A stretch of DNA of 9,754 bases from Methanobacteriota archaeon (GTDB lineage: Archaea; Thermoplasmatota; Thermoplasmata; RBG-16-68-12), in the NCBI GenBank assembly GCA_005879015.1, contig VBMC01000038.1, positions 1 to 9,754 on the forward strand. Reading direction: 5' to 3'. The position numbers and the translations under genes were made by a program. Each line of letters starts with the position of its first letter. The first letter of the stretch is position 1. The notes under the pieces are model-generated. The model was not told the origin of the DNA and did no database searches. It worked only from the letters and a program-made list of their open reading frames with translations. Below are positions 1 to 5,607 of this stretch, one piece after another.

Positions 1-355
1 CGTTGTACTCTTCCGTGACGGCCTTGTCCGCGGGGCTCATCCGTCCGACGGCGAAGCGCGTCCGGAAGATCGTAGGTATGTAGCAGCACTGGCGCATCGC
101 GTACAGGTACCCGACGACGTCGCCGTCGACGTCCGTGATCGCCATGTCCGTGAGCGGCGTGACCTCCCCCTCGATGCTGAAGGCCGTCCGAGCCTCCCGG
201 ACCGCGACGTTGAAGGAGGTCCACCCGAGGTACGCCTCCTTGCCCATGCGCCCCGCGAGGTTGTCTCCGACCCGCTGCCAGAACTCGACCACGCCCTCGG
301 CCCCGGCCTTCTCGATCATGTCCTCGATCAGAGAGGCGAGGGCAACGTCGATCAT
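1..355 (-). CDS. Unrecognised protein, third gene of the KaiC operon (C-terminus cut by window edge)
   Basis: I do not recognise the family. The visible 118 residues begin MIDVALASLIEDMIEKAG. They form an N-terminal amphipathic helix, a Trp/Gly-rich segment (EFWQRVGDNLAG, about residues 24-35; YLGWTSFNV, about 42-50), then beta-like stretches and a Cys-Cys pair in the segment MRQCCYIPTIFRTRF. That pair could bind a ligand or metal, but this is only a guess. The start is set by a strong GGAGGTG ribosome binding site (360-366), four bases before the ATG. It lies 22 bp after the roadblock-like gene and is probably co-transcribed with it and the KaiC-like ATPase. There is no signal peptide or membrane segment in the visible part, so it is probably cytosolic. 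The reading frame is open to the window edge, and GC-rich third positions support real coding. Confidence 0.75.
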   Translation of the reverse strand, partial: MIDVALASLIEDMIEKAGAEGVVEFWQRVGDNLAGRMGKEAYLGWTSFNVAVREARTAFSIEGEVTPLTDMAITDVDGDVVGYLYAMRQCCYIPTIFRTRFAVGRMSPADKAVTEEYN

Positions 356-366
356 CGAACACCTCC
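356..366 (-). promoter_or_regulatory. Strong Shine-Dalgarno site of the third operon gene
   Basis: On the minus strand GGAGGTG (366-360) stands four bases before ATG 355. It is one of the clearest SD sites in the window. It marks an internal operon gene, in contrast to the leaderless-looking starts elsewhere. Confidence 0.7.
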
Positions 367-377
367 GAGCATGGACA

Positions 378-1166
378 TCACACGAACGAACTGAGGATTT
401 GCTTCAGGTGCGCGCGCCATTCCTTCTCCGCCTTCGCGGCGACCGAGTCCCCTTCGATCTCCCGGAGTCGATCGAGCAGGATCGTGAGGAAGCGCTCCCA
501 ATGCGCGGACGTCATGTACGGTGCCGTCGTCCCGACTTCGTTGTACGCCAGCGTGACGATCTCCTGGAGCGGGCCGGGTCCCACGAGGGCGCCGAGCTTG
601 GACTGAAGGTATTGCGCGATCTCCTTGTTCTTCTTGAACTCCTTCGTCTCCCCGAATTTCTCGACGAACAGGATCCGCGTGAGTCGCTTCAGTTCCCCGG
701 CGACCGCCTCGTCGTACGAGGCGAGGACCTCCGGGGTGATCGGCTTGGATTCGAACAGATGGCGGACCACGATCGACGTCTTCACGACGTTCGCGAGGAC
801 GGTTTGCATCTTCGTGATCTCGACCGGCTTCGACGTGAGAAAGACGAGGAAGGCGCGGTCTCCAACTCCGGAGATGATAATCGTGCCCGCCTCGAACTGT
901 TGGACCGACATCATCATGTTCTGCCCGCTCAGCTGGTTGCAGATGTGCGCCAGGCTGCCCTTCAGGAGGTTCAACAGTCGGTACTCGCGGGGATCGAGCT
1001 GGTTCGGGATCGAGGACGAGAAGATCCGGCCGTCCACCCCGAGGAACATCGCGATGTCCAGGCTGCTTTCCTCGCGGGCCCGCTTGAGTTCGGTTTCGAG
1101 GAGCAGCTTCAGGTGGCCGACCGTGTCGGCCCCCATCGTCTTGTCGACCTGGCCCGCATAGGGCAT
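378..1166 (-). CDS. Roadblock/LC7-like (longin-type) regulatory protein, 262 aa
   Basis: Residues about 12-137 look like a roadblock/LC7 domain. There is a first helix (LKLLLETELKRARE), a hydrophobic strand ending in a turn (IAMFLGVDGRIFSS), a long helix (YRLLNLLKGSLAHICNQL), then strands (TIIISG, RAFLVFLTS) and a final helix. Known members dimerise and act as scaffolds or regulators of small GTPases or other P-loop NTPases. The C-terminal part (about 140-262) is helical and charged and I do not recognise it. The ATG directly abuts the TAG stop of the KaiC-like gene (TAGATG), which suggests translational coupling. An alternative start is Met11. Only a weak G-rich stretch precedes the first ATG. 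A plausible role is partner or regulator of the upstream ATPase, inferred from gene order. The protein is probably cytosolic, with no membrane segment. Confidence 0.75.
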   Translation of the reverse strand: MPYAGQVDKTMGADTVGHLKLLLETELKRAREESSLDIAMFLGVDGRIFSSSIPNQLDPREYRLLNLLKGSLAHICNQLSGQNMMMSVQQFEAGTIIISGVGDRAFLVFLTSKPVEITKMQTVLANVVKTSIVVRHLFESKPITPEVLASYDEAVAGELKRLTRILFVEKFGETKEFKKNKEIAQYLQSKLGALVGPGPLQEIVTLAYNEVGTTAPYMTSAHWERFLTILLDRLREIEGDSVAAKAEKEWRAHLKQILSSFV

Positions 1167-2057
1167 CTAGCCGCCCCGCTTCAACCCGTACGAACTGAAG
1201 AGGATCTGGAGGGCTTCCTCCGGCGAGTAGTCGTAGTCCCAGTGTTTCTGCATCTTCTTGATCCGGTCGATCACGCGGGCGGGGGCCTTCATCGCCTCCG
1301 CGGTCTTGATCGCCTCGTCGAATGTCTTGATGTGGCTGCGGCTCTGCTCTTCCGGGATATGCGTCGGACTCGAGCGGACCACGATGCCCACGCCGCGGGC
1401 GAACAGGTACGGGTACACGCCTTCGCCGTGGTGCACCCCGCGCATCTTCAGGAGCTTCAGCGTGCGGTTGAAGGCGCCTCCGATCGGATAGTACTCGAGG
1501 TGGACGGCGCCGTCGGAGAGGTAGATCGGCAGGAGGACGTCCTCACCGACCGTCTCGCCGGGCTTCGCGTGCTCCTCGACGGTGCACAGGACGACGCCGA
1601 GTTCCTTCAGGGTGTAGAACAACTTGCCGATCAGCTCGCGTTGCTCGAGCTTGTCCGTGGTCGCCCAGATGACCGGGGTCATCGGGTCGATCACGACGCG
1701 CGTGGCAATGTTGTAGTCAGCCCGCGCCTTCACGAGTTGCGGCAGCTGCTCCTCGATCATCTTCTTGAAATTGCGCCCTTTGAGGTGGATGAAGAAGAGC
1801 GATTTCTCGTAGTACTTGCGCATGTCGAAGCCCATGAGGTCCGCCTCGCGCATGATCTGCTCCGGCGGTTCCTCGAGGGTCACGTACAAGGCCTGCTCGC
1901 CCTGCTCGATGCCTTCCATCAGGAATTGGATCGCGAAGGTGGACTTTCCCGTCCCGCTCGACCCGAGGATCACCACGGTCGACTTGGGCCAAAATCCGCC
2001 TTCGATCAGGTCGTCGAGTCCCGGGATTCCGCTGGATACTTTCTGCACGTCCGCCAT
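1167..2057 (-). CDS. KaiC-like RecA-superfamily ATPase, single domain, 296 aa
   Basis: This is a single-domain KaiC-family P-loop ATPase. The N-terminus has the family signature SSGIPGLDDLIEGGF (8-22), Walker A GSSGTGKST (32-40), tandem catalytic glutamates in LYVTLEEPP (Glu62-Glu63), and Walker B RVVIDPMTPV (120-129, Asp124). A beta-rich segment follows (about 185-230, including MRGVHHGEGVYPYLFARGVGI), typical of the KaiC C-terminal strands. The tail (about 240-296) is helical and charged and may be an oligomerisation or partner-binding extension. Archaeal homologues are signalling or regulatory ATPases; few have a proven role, and a circadian function should not be assumed. A ribosome binding site (GGGGGAG, 2064-2070) lies six bases before the ATG. 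It is the first gene of a three-gene operon with a roadblock-like protein. Confidence 0.9.
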   Translation of the reverse strand: MADVQKVSSGIPGLDDLIEGGFWPKSTVVILGSSGTGKSTFAIQFLMEGIEQGEQALYVTLEEPPEQIMREADLMGFDMRKYYEKSLFFIHLKGRNFKKMIEEQLPQLVKARADYNIATRVVIDPMTPVIWATTDKLEQRELIGKLFYTLKELGVVLCTVEEHAKPGETVGEDVLLPIYLSDGAVHLEYYPIGGAFNRTLKLLKMRGVHHGEGVYPYLFARGVGIVVRSSPTHIPEEQSRSHIKTFDEAIKTAEAMKAPARVIDRIKKMQKHWDYDYSPEEALQILFSSYGLKRGG

Positions 2058-2063
2058 GGTAGG

Positions 2064-2070
2064 CTCCCCC
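2064..2070 (-). promoter_or_regulatory. Ribosome binding site of the KaiC-like gene
   Basis: GGGGGAG on the minus strand, six bases before ATG 2057, supports this start codon. Confidence 0.6.
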
Positions 2071-2137
2071 TGGGACCTCGTCCTGAGCGCAGAGGCGAGG
2101 GCCTCGCTGGGTGGAATGTGCCGTTCGATGCCTGGGG

Positions 2138-2156
2138 CTTTTTAAAGCAATTCCGA
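2138..2156 (-). promoter_or_regulatory. TATA/BRE promoter of the KaiC operon
   Basis: Read on the minus strand, GTCGGAATTG is followed by CTTTAAAAAG (2147-2138), a good archaeal BRE plus TATA box in an otherwise GC-rich context. Transcription would start about 25 bp downstream, near 2112-2117, giving a leader of about 55 nt that carries the SD site. This is one of few genes here with a leadered promoter arrangement. Confidence 0.65.
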
Positions 2157-2236
2157 CCTGGGAATCTACCCTGATAACGTACAACCGTCGACGCGCCGGG
2201 CGCGATTTGAAAAGGACGCGCCGGCCCCGCGGCGAA

Positions 2237-2788
2237 TCACCCGACGGGCGTGTGTGCTCTGGAGGACCGACCCCTTATGGCGCCGAGCACGATAGCCACA
2301 GCCATCATGGCCGTCGTTGGCACACGAAGAATCGGAATCGCTTGTGCGAGGTAGGCTCCCCAGGATTGGCCGGGCCACAGGATCATGCCAACGAGAATCG
2401 GGCCGCCAAAGACGAGACCGAGGAGGCCCGCGGCACCCGCTGCGAAAACGCAGGAGGCTCGAATCCGCTCGGCTCGGGACCTGCGATGCCACTCGATCCG
2501 GCGCTGGAGGATGGCCTCATAGTACACCGGCCTGCGCGCGTAGAGCGCGACGAACAACCAGATCGAAAACGTGACGGTCCAAGAGGCCCAGTCCAAGGCA
2601 TGAGAAGAGTTCGTCAGGACTCCGAACACGGTAGTACCGAGGCTCAAAGCAAGCGGGACGCCCGAGAAGATTGCGAGGATGGACCAAATCGTCCGCACAT
2701 CTTGCTGCGACAGCATGTGTTTCATGGCAGCTTCCCGCAACGATCGAGACTCGGATTGCATCCGCGATTGCATGGCGGATGCGGGCAT
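2237..2788 (-). CDS. Small integral membrane protein, four predicted helices, function unknown
   Basis: I do not recognise this protein. It has four hydrophobic segments: RTIWSILAIFSGVPLALSLG and following residues, WASWTVTFSIWLFVALYA, VFAAGAAGLLGLVFGGPILVG, and a last one around VPTTAMMAVAIVLGAI. A positively charged loop with several Arg (RRIEWHRRSRAERIRA) separates helices 2 and 3 and is probably cytoplasmic by the positive-inside rule. Several starts are possible. The longest ATG (2788) adds 21 polar residues and has no visible SD. ATG 2725 (MKHMLSQQDV, 162 aa) has GGGA seven bases upstream and is my preferred start. Third codon positions are less GC-rich than in neighbouring genes, which may mean a young or lineage-specific gene. 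It lies 179 bp upstream of the KaiC operon, which has its own promoter. Confidence 0.65.
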   Translation of the reverse strand: MPASAMQSRMQSESRSLREAAMKHMLSQQDVRTIWSILAIFSGVPLALSLGTTVFGVLTNSSHALDWASWTVTFSIWLFVALYARRPVYYEAILQRRIEWHRRSRAERIRASCVFAAGAAGLLGLVFGGPILVGMILWPGQSWGAYLAQAIPILRVPTTAMMAVAIVLGAIRGRSSRAHTPVG

Positions 2789-2835
2789 AGTACTTGCGTT
2801 TCACTGGTGCTGCGGCAGAGTGCAGGTTCGTGGCC

Positions 2836-2851
2836 GGTGGCGAGAGCCACC
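2836..2851. repeat. Inverted repeat GGTGGC-GAGA-GCCACC
   Basis: This is a perfect 6-bp stem with a 4-base loop. It lies 48 bp or more upstream of the membrane-protein starts, in the 210-bp gap between that gene and the translin remnant. It could be an operator or an RNA hairpin. I saw no TATA box at a convincing distance nearby. Confidence 0.35.
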
Positions 2852-2943
2852 TCACAGCACAATCGGCGCCGGCGTCCGGCACGCCACCGCGGCGGAGGCA
2901 AGATCTCCAAATGGAATACGCTCTGCCCTCAGCTTGCCTATCA

Positions 2944-2962
2944 ATGAAAGAAAAAGACGAAA
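2944..2962 (-). terminator. T-rich terminator after the translin-family gene
   Basis: On the minus strand, GTTTCGTCTTTTTCTTTCA follows the relict translin stop (2999) by about 37-55 nt. Archaeal termination commonly uses such oligo-T tracts without a hairpin. This is the longest pyrimidine/T tract on that strand in the neighbourhood. Confidence 0.5.
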
Positions 2963-2998
2963 CACTCCGTGTCGATGTATTTGCCTCGTCGTGGAGCC

Positions 2999-3504
2999 TT
3001 AGAGCTTTTCGCGGACCGCATCGAGCTTGTCCGCGAGCTCTTGGCTTCGTGCGGCGACCGCGACCTCACCGCGGGTCTTCTCGATCAAGCTCCGCGCGAC
3101 GTCCTGCTTCCGTCGAGCGAGAATCGCCGCAGTTCGCCTACGACGTCGCCGAGGCCGAGCAGGAAGGCGGTATCCGTCACCCCGATGTCCTTCGGACTCG
3201 GGAGGCCCTCGCCCTCAAGAATGGAGTGGACTAGGAACGCCTCACAGGCCTCCTGCATGGCGTTCTCGACGATGCCGGTGTGATACAGGTCCGGATGGTC
3301 CTTCAGAAGGCTGCGGAGTTTCAGGATCTCCTCGCGGGTCTCCTGGAGTTGCGTGTCAACATCGAGCTCGCGGTGCATGCCTTGGATCGCGGAGCCGCTC
3401 AGGCGTGCGATCGTACGAGAGGATTTGATCGTGAGCTCGCGAACCTCGTCCTTCTCATCGAGGCGGGACTCGATCTCTTCGATCACGTCGTCGAGGTTCT
3501 TCAT
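2999..3504 (-). pseudogene. Translin-family protein gene with internal gap and frame change
   Basis: The first part, starting at Met 3504 (MKNLDDVIEEIESRLDEKDE), is a clear archaeal translin-like protein (COG2178/PF01997): SRTIARLSGSAIQGMHR, a helix around EAFLVHSILEGEGLPSP, and the family motif LLGLGDVVGELRR. The frame then runs into RFSLDGSRTSRGA and stops at 3085. In the next frame the conserved C-terminus continues: RRKQDVARSLIEKTRGEV and onward, ending ADKLDAVREKL at stop 2999-3001. Between GELRR and the C-terminal RRK the family normally has about 35-45 residues, including the helix before the second LRRK, and these are absent. So the gene has an internal loss near 3110-3126 plus a frame change. 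Archaeal translin relatives are helical, nucleic-acid-associated proteins of unclear function. The product as written is a truncated 139-aa protein (from 3504). An in-frame upstream ATG (3549) would add 15 residues that do not match the usual N-terminus. Confidence 0.8.
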
Positions 3505-3512
3505 CGGCGCGC

Positions 3513-3525
3513 GGATGGCCCATCC
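3513..3525. repeat. Palindrome GGATGG-C-CCATCC between TATA box and translin start
   Basis: Perfect 6-bp arms around one base, sitting directly downstream of the TATA-like element and just before the likely transcription start. A repressor bound there would block initiation, so it is a candidate operator. Confidence 0.4.
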
Positions 3526-3526
3526 C

Positions 3527-3536
3527 GTTATTTGAG
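3527..3536 (-). promoter_or_regulatory. TATA-like element of the translin-family gene
   Basis: TCAAATAACG on the minus strand, its AT core ending about 23 nt before ATG 3504. This spacing fits leaderless transcription and favours Met 3504 over the upstream Met 3549. Confidence 0.45.
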
Positions 3537-3606
3537 GGTTGGCCCTCAAGCGAAAGCAGCGAACCCGACCACCGTCCGACCGACCGCAAGCCGACCGTGT
3601 CCGAGA

Positions 3607-3624
3607 TGGTTAACATGTTAACCA
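3607..3624. promoter_or_regulatory. 18-bp perfect palindrome TGGTTAACATGTTAACCA, candidate operator
   Basis: A perfect 18-bp palindrome in the divergent promoter region between the translin-family gene and the plus-strand gene at 3693. It lies about 40-50 bp upstream of the plus-strand TATA box. Sixteen of its bases with flank (TTAACATGTTAACCAA) recur at 4283-4298, on the other side of the gene. It is either a regulator site or an end of a small inserted unit. Confidence 0.6.
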
Positions 3625-3661
3625 ATCGAGGGAGTACTTTCGCTCACCTCTCGGAGAAACA

Positions 3662-3671
3662 TTATTATATG
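3662..3671 (+). promoter_or_regulatory. BRE/TATA promoter of the Cas2-like orphan gene
   Basis: GGAGAAAC followed by ATTATTATATG sits 22-31 bp before GTG 3693, which fits a leaderless start there. A second AT run (ATACATATATATAC, about 3677-3690) lies just downstream. The stretch 3660-3690 is by far the most AT-rich in the window. Confidence 0.6.
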
Positions 3672-3692
3672 ACTGTATACATATATATACTC

Positions 3693-4250
3693 GTGACATT
3701 CGGTACGGCTCCCCGTGGAGAATGCATCCTAGTGTCCTACGATGTGTCTGGCGGCGCCCGATCCGTGGCGGCCCGCGTTTGCCAAATCGTCTTCGGCAGG
3801 AAGAGGATCGTCCACGGGAGGGCGAGAGACGAGCCCGGATTCATCCACCGGAGCGGCGTCGCGTGGATCGGTCAATCCGTCCTCGTCATGTCGTCCCGCG
3901 ACGCAGAAGAACTCGCGACCCGGCTGCGGTCCTTGGGCGTCCGCGTGGCCATGGCCCCGGTCACGATCCCGCATACGAGTCTCGATGCTTCCGGCGGCCG
4001 CGTGCGTAGTATGCTTGACGATGCGGAATGGGAAAGGCTAAGTACACTCTACAACGGTTGGATAAACGATGTCGCCGACGTCCTCCAAGGACTTGCGACC
4101 GCGGCTCAAGACGCTGAGCGAAGCGTTGAAGGACCGCCTATCGCCCGAGCAGTGGTCGCGGATCTTCGCACACGTATCGAAGCCCCAACCGGAGAACTCA
4201 TCGACCGAACGACCACCCTGACCGTCGAAATGGCGAAGTTTCAGGCATGA
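3693..4250 (+). CDS. Orphan protein with Cas2/ferredoxin-like N-terminal domain, about 185 aa
   Basis: I do not recognise the family with certainty. From GTG 3693 the protein has a strand with an acidic end, CILVSYDV (11-18), a helix GARSVAARVCQIVFG (21-35), a strand region GVAWIGQSVLVM (55-66), a helix SRDAEELATRLRSLG (68-82) and a strand VRVAMAPVTI (83-92). This order and the YD motif resemble Cas2-type ferredoxin folds, though there is no CRISPR array nearby and the similarity is by eye only. The C-terminal part (about 105-185) is helical. GTG 3693 is chosen for its distance from the TATA box; upstream in-frame GTG 3597 and ATG 3669 overlap the palindrome or promoter and are less likely. 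GTG 3733 would cut the first strand. Coding statistics weaken after about 4060, where another frame looks better, so the true C-terminus is uncertain. Confidence 0.55.
   Translation: MTFGTAPRGECILVSYDVSGGARSVAARVCQIVFGRKRIVHGRARDEPGFIHRSGVAWIGQSVLVMSSRDAEELATRLRSLGVRVAMAPVTIPHTSLDASGGRVRSMLDDAEWERLSTLYNGWINDVADVLQGLATAAQDAERSVEGPPIARAVVADLRTRIEAPTGELIDRTTTLTVEMAKFQA
4069..4221 (+). CDS. Possible 50-aa ORF, or the out-of-frame C-terminus of the preceding gene
   Basis: This ORF starts at ATG 4069 after two in-frame TAA stops, overlaps the 3' end of the preceding gene in another frame and ends at TGA 4219-4221. It reads MSPTSSKDLRPRLKTLSEAL, then KDRLSPEQWSRIFAHVSKPQ, a natural helical protein with a polar tail. 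By hand count 40 of 50 codons end in G or C, against 28 of 50 in the overlapping frame, which is the pattern of real genes here. It could be a small separate gene, coupled to the one before, or the proper end of that gene after a frameshift near 4060. I cannot decide between these. Confidence 0.4.
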   Translation: MSPTSSKDLRPRLKTLSEALKDRLSPEQWSRIFAHVSKPQPENSSTERPP

Positions 4251-4282
4251 GCCTGGACGGCGCGAACGTCCTGTGGCATGGC

Positions 4283-4298
4283 TTAACATGTTAACCAA
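4283..4298. repeat. Second copy of the TTAACATGTTAACCAA palindrome
   Basis: Identical over 16 bases to 3610-3625. The left outer arm differs (GC instead of GG before TTAA), so only the inner 12 bp are a perfect palindrome. It lies between the convergent ends of the orphan gene and purD, 32 bp after the orphan's stop and 23 bp before the purD stop. Confidence 0.6.
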
Positions 4299-4321
4299 AA
4301 GACCCGCAGCTTGTCGTTTCC

Positions 4322-5565
4322 TCAACCCTGGCGGATCTTCTGCATCCGCTCGACCTTCCGCTGGATCACGTCCGGTTTGCCGATGTCCCGCCGGGCGTAG
4401 AAGCTCCCAGCGATGAAGGCGAGCGCCTCCTCTGAGATCGATTCCGCTTCCTCCAGATTCGCCGCGATCCCGACGATCGCGAGGGACCGGGAGGTCGTCG
4501 TATACAGGTGGCCTCCCTTCTCGTCGACGCTCGCGTAGTACAGCTTCGCTCCGGTCTGGCGGATGCTGTCCTCGTCGACCTTCAACTGCTCTCCGGCCCG
4601 CGGATGGGACCCGTATCCCATGGGAACGACGTACTTGCAGACCGTCGCTTGATGCGCGAACCGGAGGGACGCCGGAAGATGTCCTTCCGTGAGGGCCTGA
4701 CAGCTCTCGAGGAAATCATCCTCCAGGATCGGCAAGACGTTCATCGATTCCGGGTCCGCGAACCGGACGTTGAACTCGAGGAGCTTGGGTCCGTCTTTCG
4801 TCGCCATGAAGCCGCCGTACAGGATCCCTTTGAACGGCGTCCCGCGGGCCGCCATCGCGGCGACCGTCTTCCGCATCGTCTCGAGGGCACCCTCGAAATC
4901 CTGCGGCGTGACGAACAGCAGACGATGATCGGCGTCGCTATAGGAGCCCATCCCGCCCGTGTTCGGTCCCTTGTCCCCCTCATAGGCGCGCTTGTGATCC
5001 TGCACGAGCGGCGAGGGCACGAGGGCATGCCCGTCGCAGAGTGCCTGGAGGGAAAACTCCTCTCCGACCAACTTCTCCTCCACGAGGAACCGGAGACGCG
5101 CACCCCCTTGCCGGCGGTGAGACCGAGCGGCTTGATGACGAACTCGAAATCGGACGCGTTCACGAAATTCTCGAATTCGGGGAGGTCGCCGAAGGCCCAG
5201 AACCGAGGGGCGCCCGGGATTCCGTGGTCTCGCATCAGCTCCCGGGTGAATTCCTTGTTCGTCTCGAGTTGGGCGGCCTCTCGGGACGGCCCGACCGTCG
5301 GGATGTGCGCCGCCTCGAGGGCGTCCGTGATCCCTTTCTCGAGAGGTCCCTCCGGCCCGATGATCGCGAGTTCGACTTGTCGGTCCGAGGCCCATCGCAC
5401 GATCGGATCGACCGCAGTCACGTCGCCGAGGAGCACCTCCTTCGACGCACGCCGGATCCCCGGATTCTGGTTCGCCATCGCGGCGTAGATGTCCGCCCGG
5501 CTCCGGCGCAACGCCTCCACGATCGCATGCTCGCGTCCCCCTCCCCCGACCACGAGGACTCGCAT
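4322..5565 (-). pseudogene. purD: Phosphoribosylamine-glycine ligase (PurD), frame-disrupted in the ATP-grasp domain
   Basis: PurD joins glycine to 5-phosphoribosylamine using ATP, the second step of purine synthesis, in the cytosol. The N-terminal frame (5565 to about 5080) shows MRVLVVGGGGREHAIVEAL, IIGPEGPL, GPSREAAQLETNKEFTRELM and FVIKPLGLTAGKGVRV. The C-terminal frame (about 5085 to 4322) continues with FLVEEKLVGEEFSLQALCDG, QDHKRAYEGDKGPNTGGMGS and LLEFNVRFADPES (usually FGDPE). The two join near 5075-5090 in different frames. About 20-30 residues that PurD proteins have between GKGV and VIEEKL are missing, so this is a small internal deletion and not a single-base slip. As read, neither frame gives a full ATP-grasp enzyme. 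ATG 5565 lies 42 bp after the folD stop; a TATA-like GCTCTTATCG about 26 bp upstream suggests a leaderless start of its own. Confidence 0.85.
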
Positions 5566-5590
5566 GGCGACTCGCAGGAAACGGCGCGGT

Positions 5591-5606
5591 CGATAAGAGC
5601 TTTCGT
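5591..5606 (-). promoter_or_regulatory. TATA-like promoter of purD
   Basis: On the minus strand ACGAAA then GCTCTTATCG (5600-5591), with the AT core about 26 nt before ATG 5565. The spacing suits a leaderless transcript, although read-through from folD is also possible. Confidence 0.4.
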
Positions 5607-5607
5607 C

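Noticed and set aside
135..2174. A 679-residue open frame on the plus strand covering the KaiC operon
   Set aside because: It is antisense to three genes with clear motifs and GC-rich third positions; its composition (Arg/Leu/Asp/His-rich, no motif) is typical of a shadow frame in GC-rich DNA.
2789..2998. A hidden tRNA or small gene between the membrane protein and the translin remnant
   Set aside because: I found no cloverleaf-like arms or TTC-type loop, and no frame with good third-position GC; only one hairpin and a T-rich tract are visible.
3597..3692. N-terminal extension of the orphan gene from GTG 3597
   Set aside because: It would translate the 18-bp palindrome and the AT-rich promoter into protein (HYYMTVYIYILV); the TATA position favours GTG 3693.
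3607..4298. CRISPR array or IS-element ends
   Set aside because: There are only two copies about 675 bp apart, no spacer-like periodicity, and no transposase in between; the paired palindrome is kept as an operator or unit-end hypothesis.
4038..4325. A 95-residue minus-strand frame opposite the orphan gene's 3' end
   Set aside because: It has no SD or promoter, overlaps the second palindrome and the purD stop, and its text looks unstructured.
5070..5100. Programmed ribosomal frameshifting in purD
   Set aside because: No slippery heptamer or downstream hairpin is visible, and a shift alone would not supply the missing 20-30 residues.
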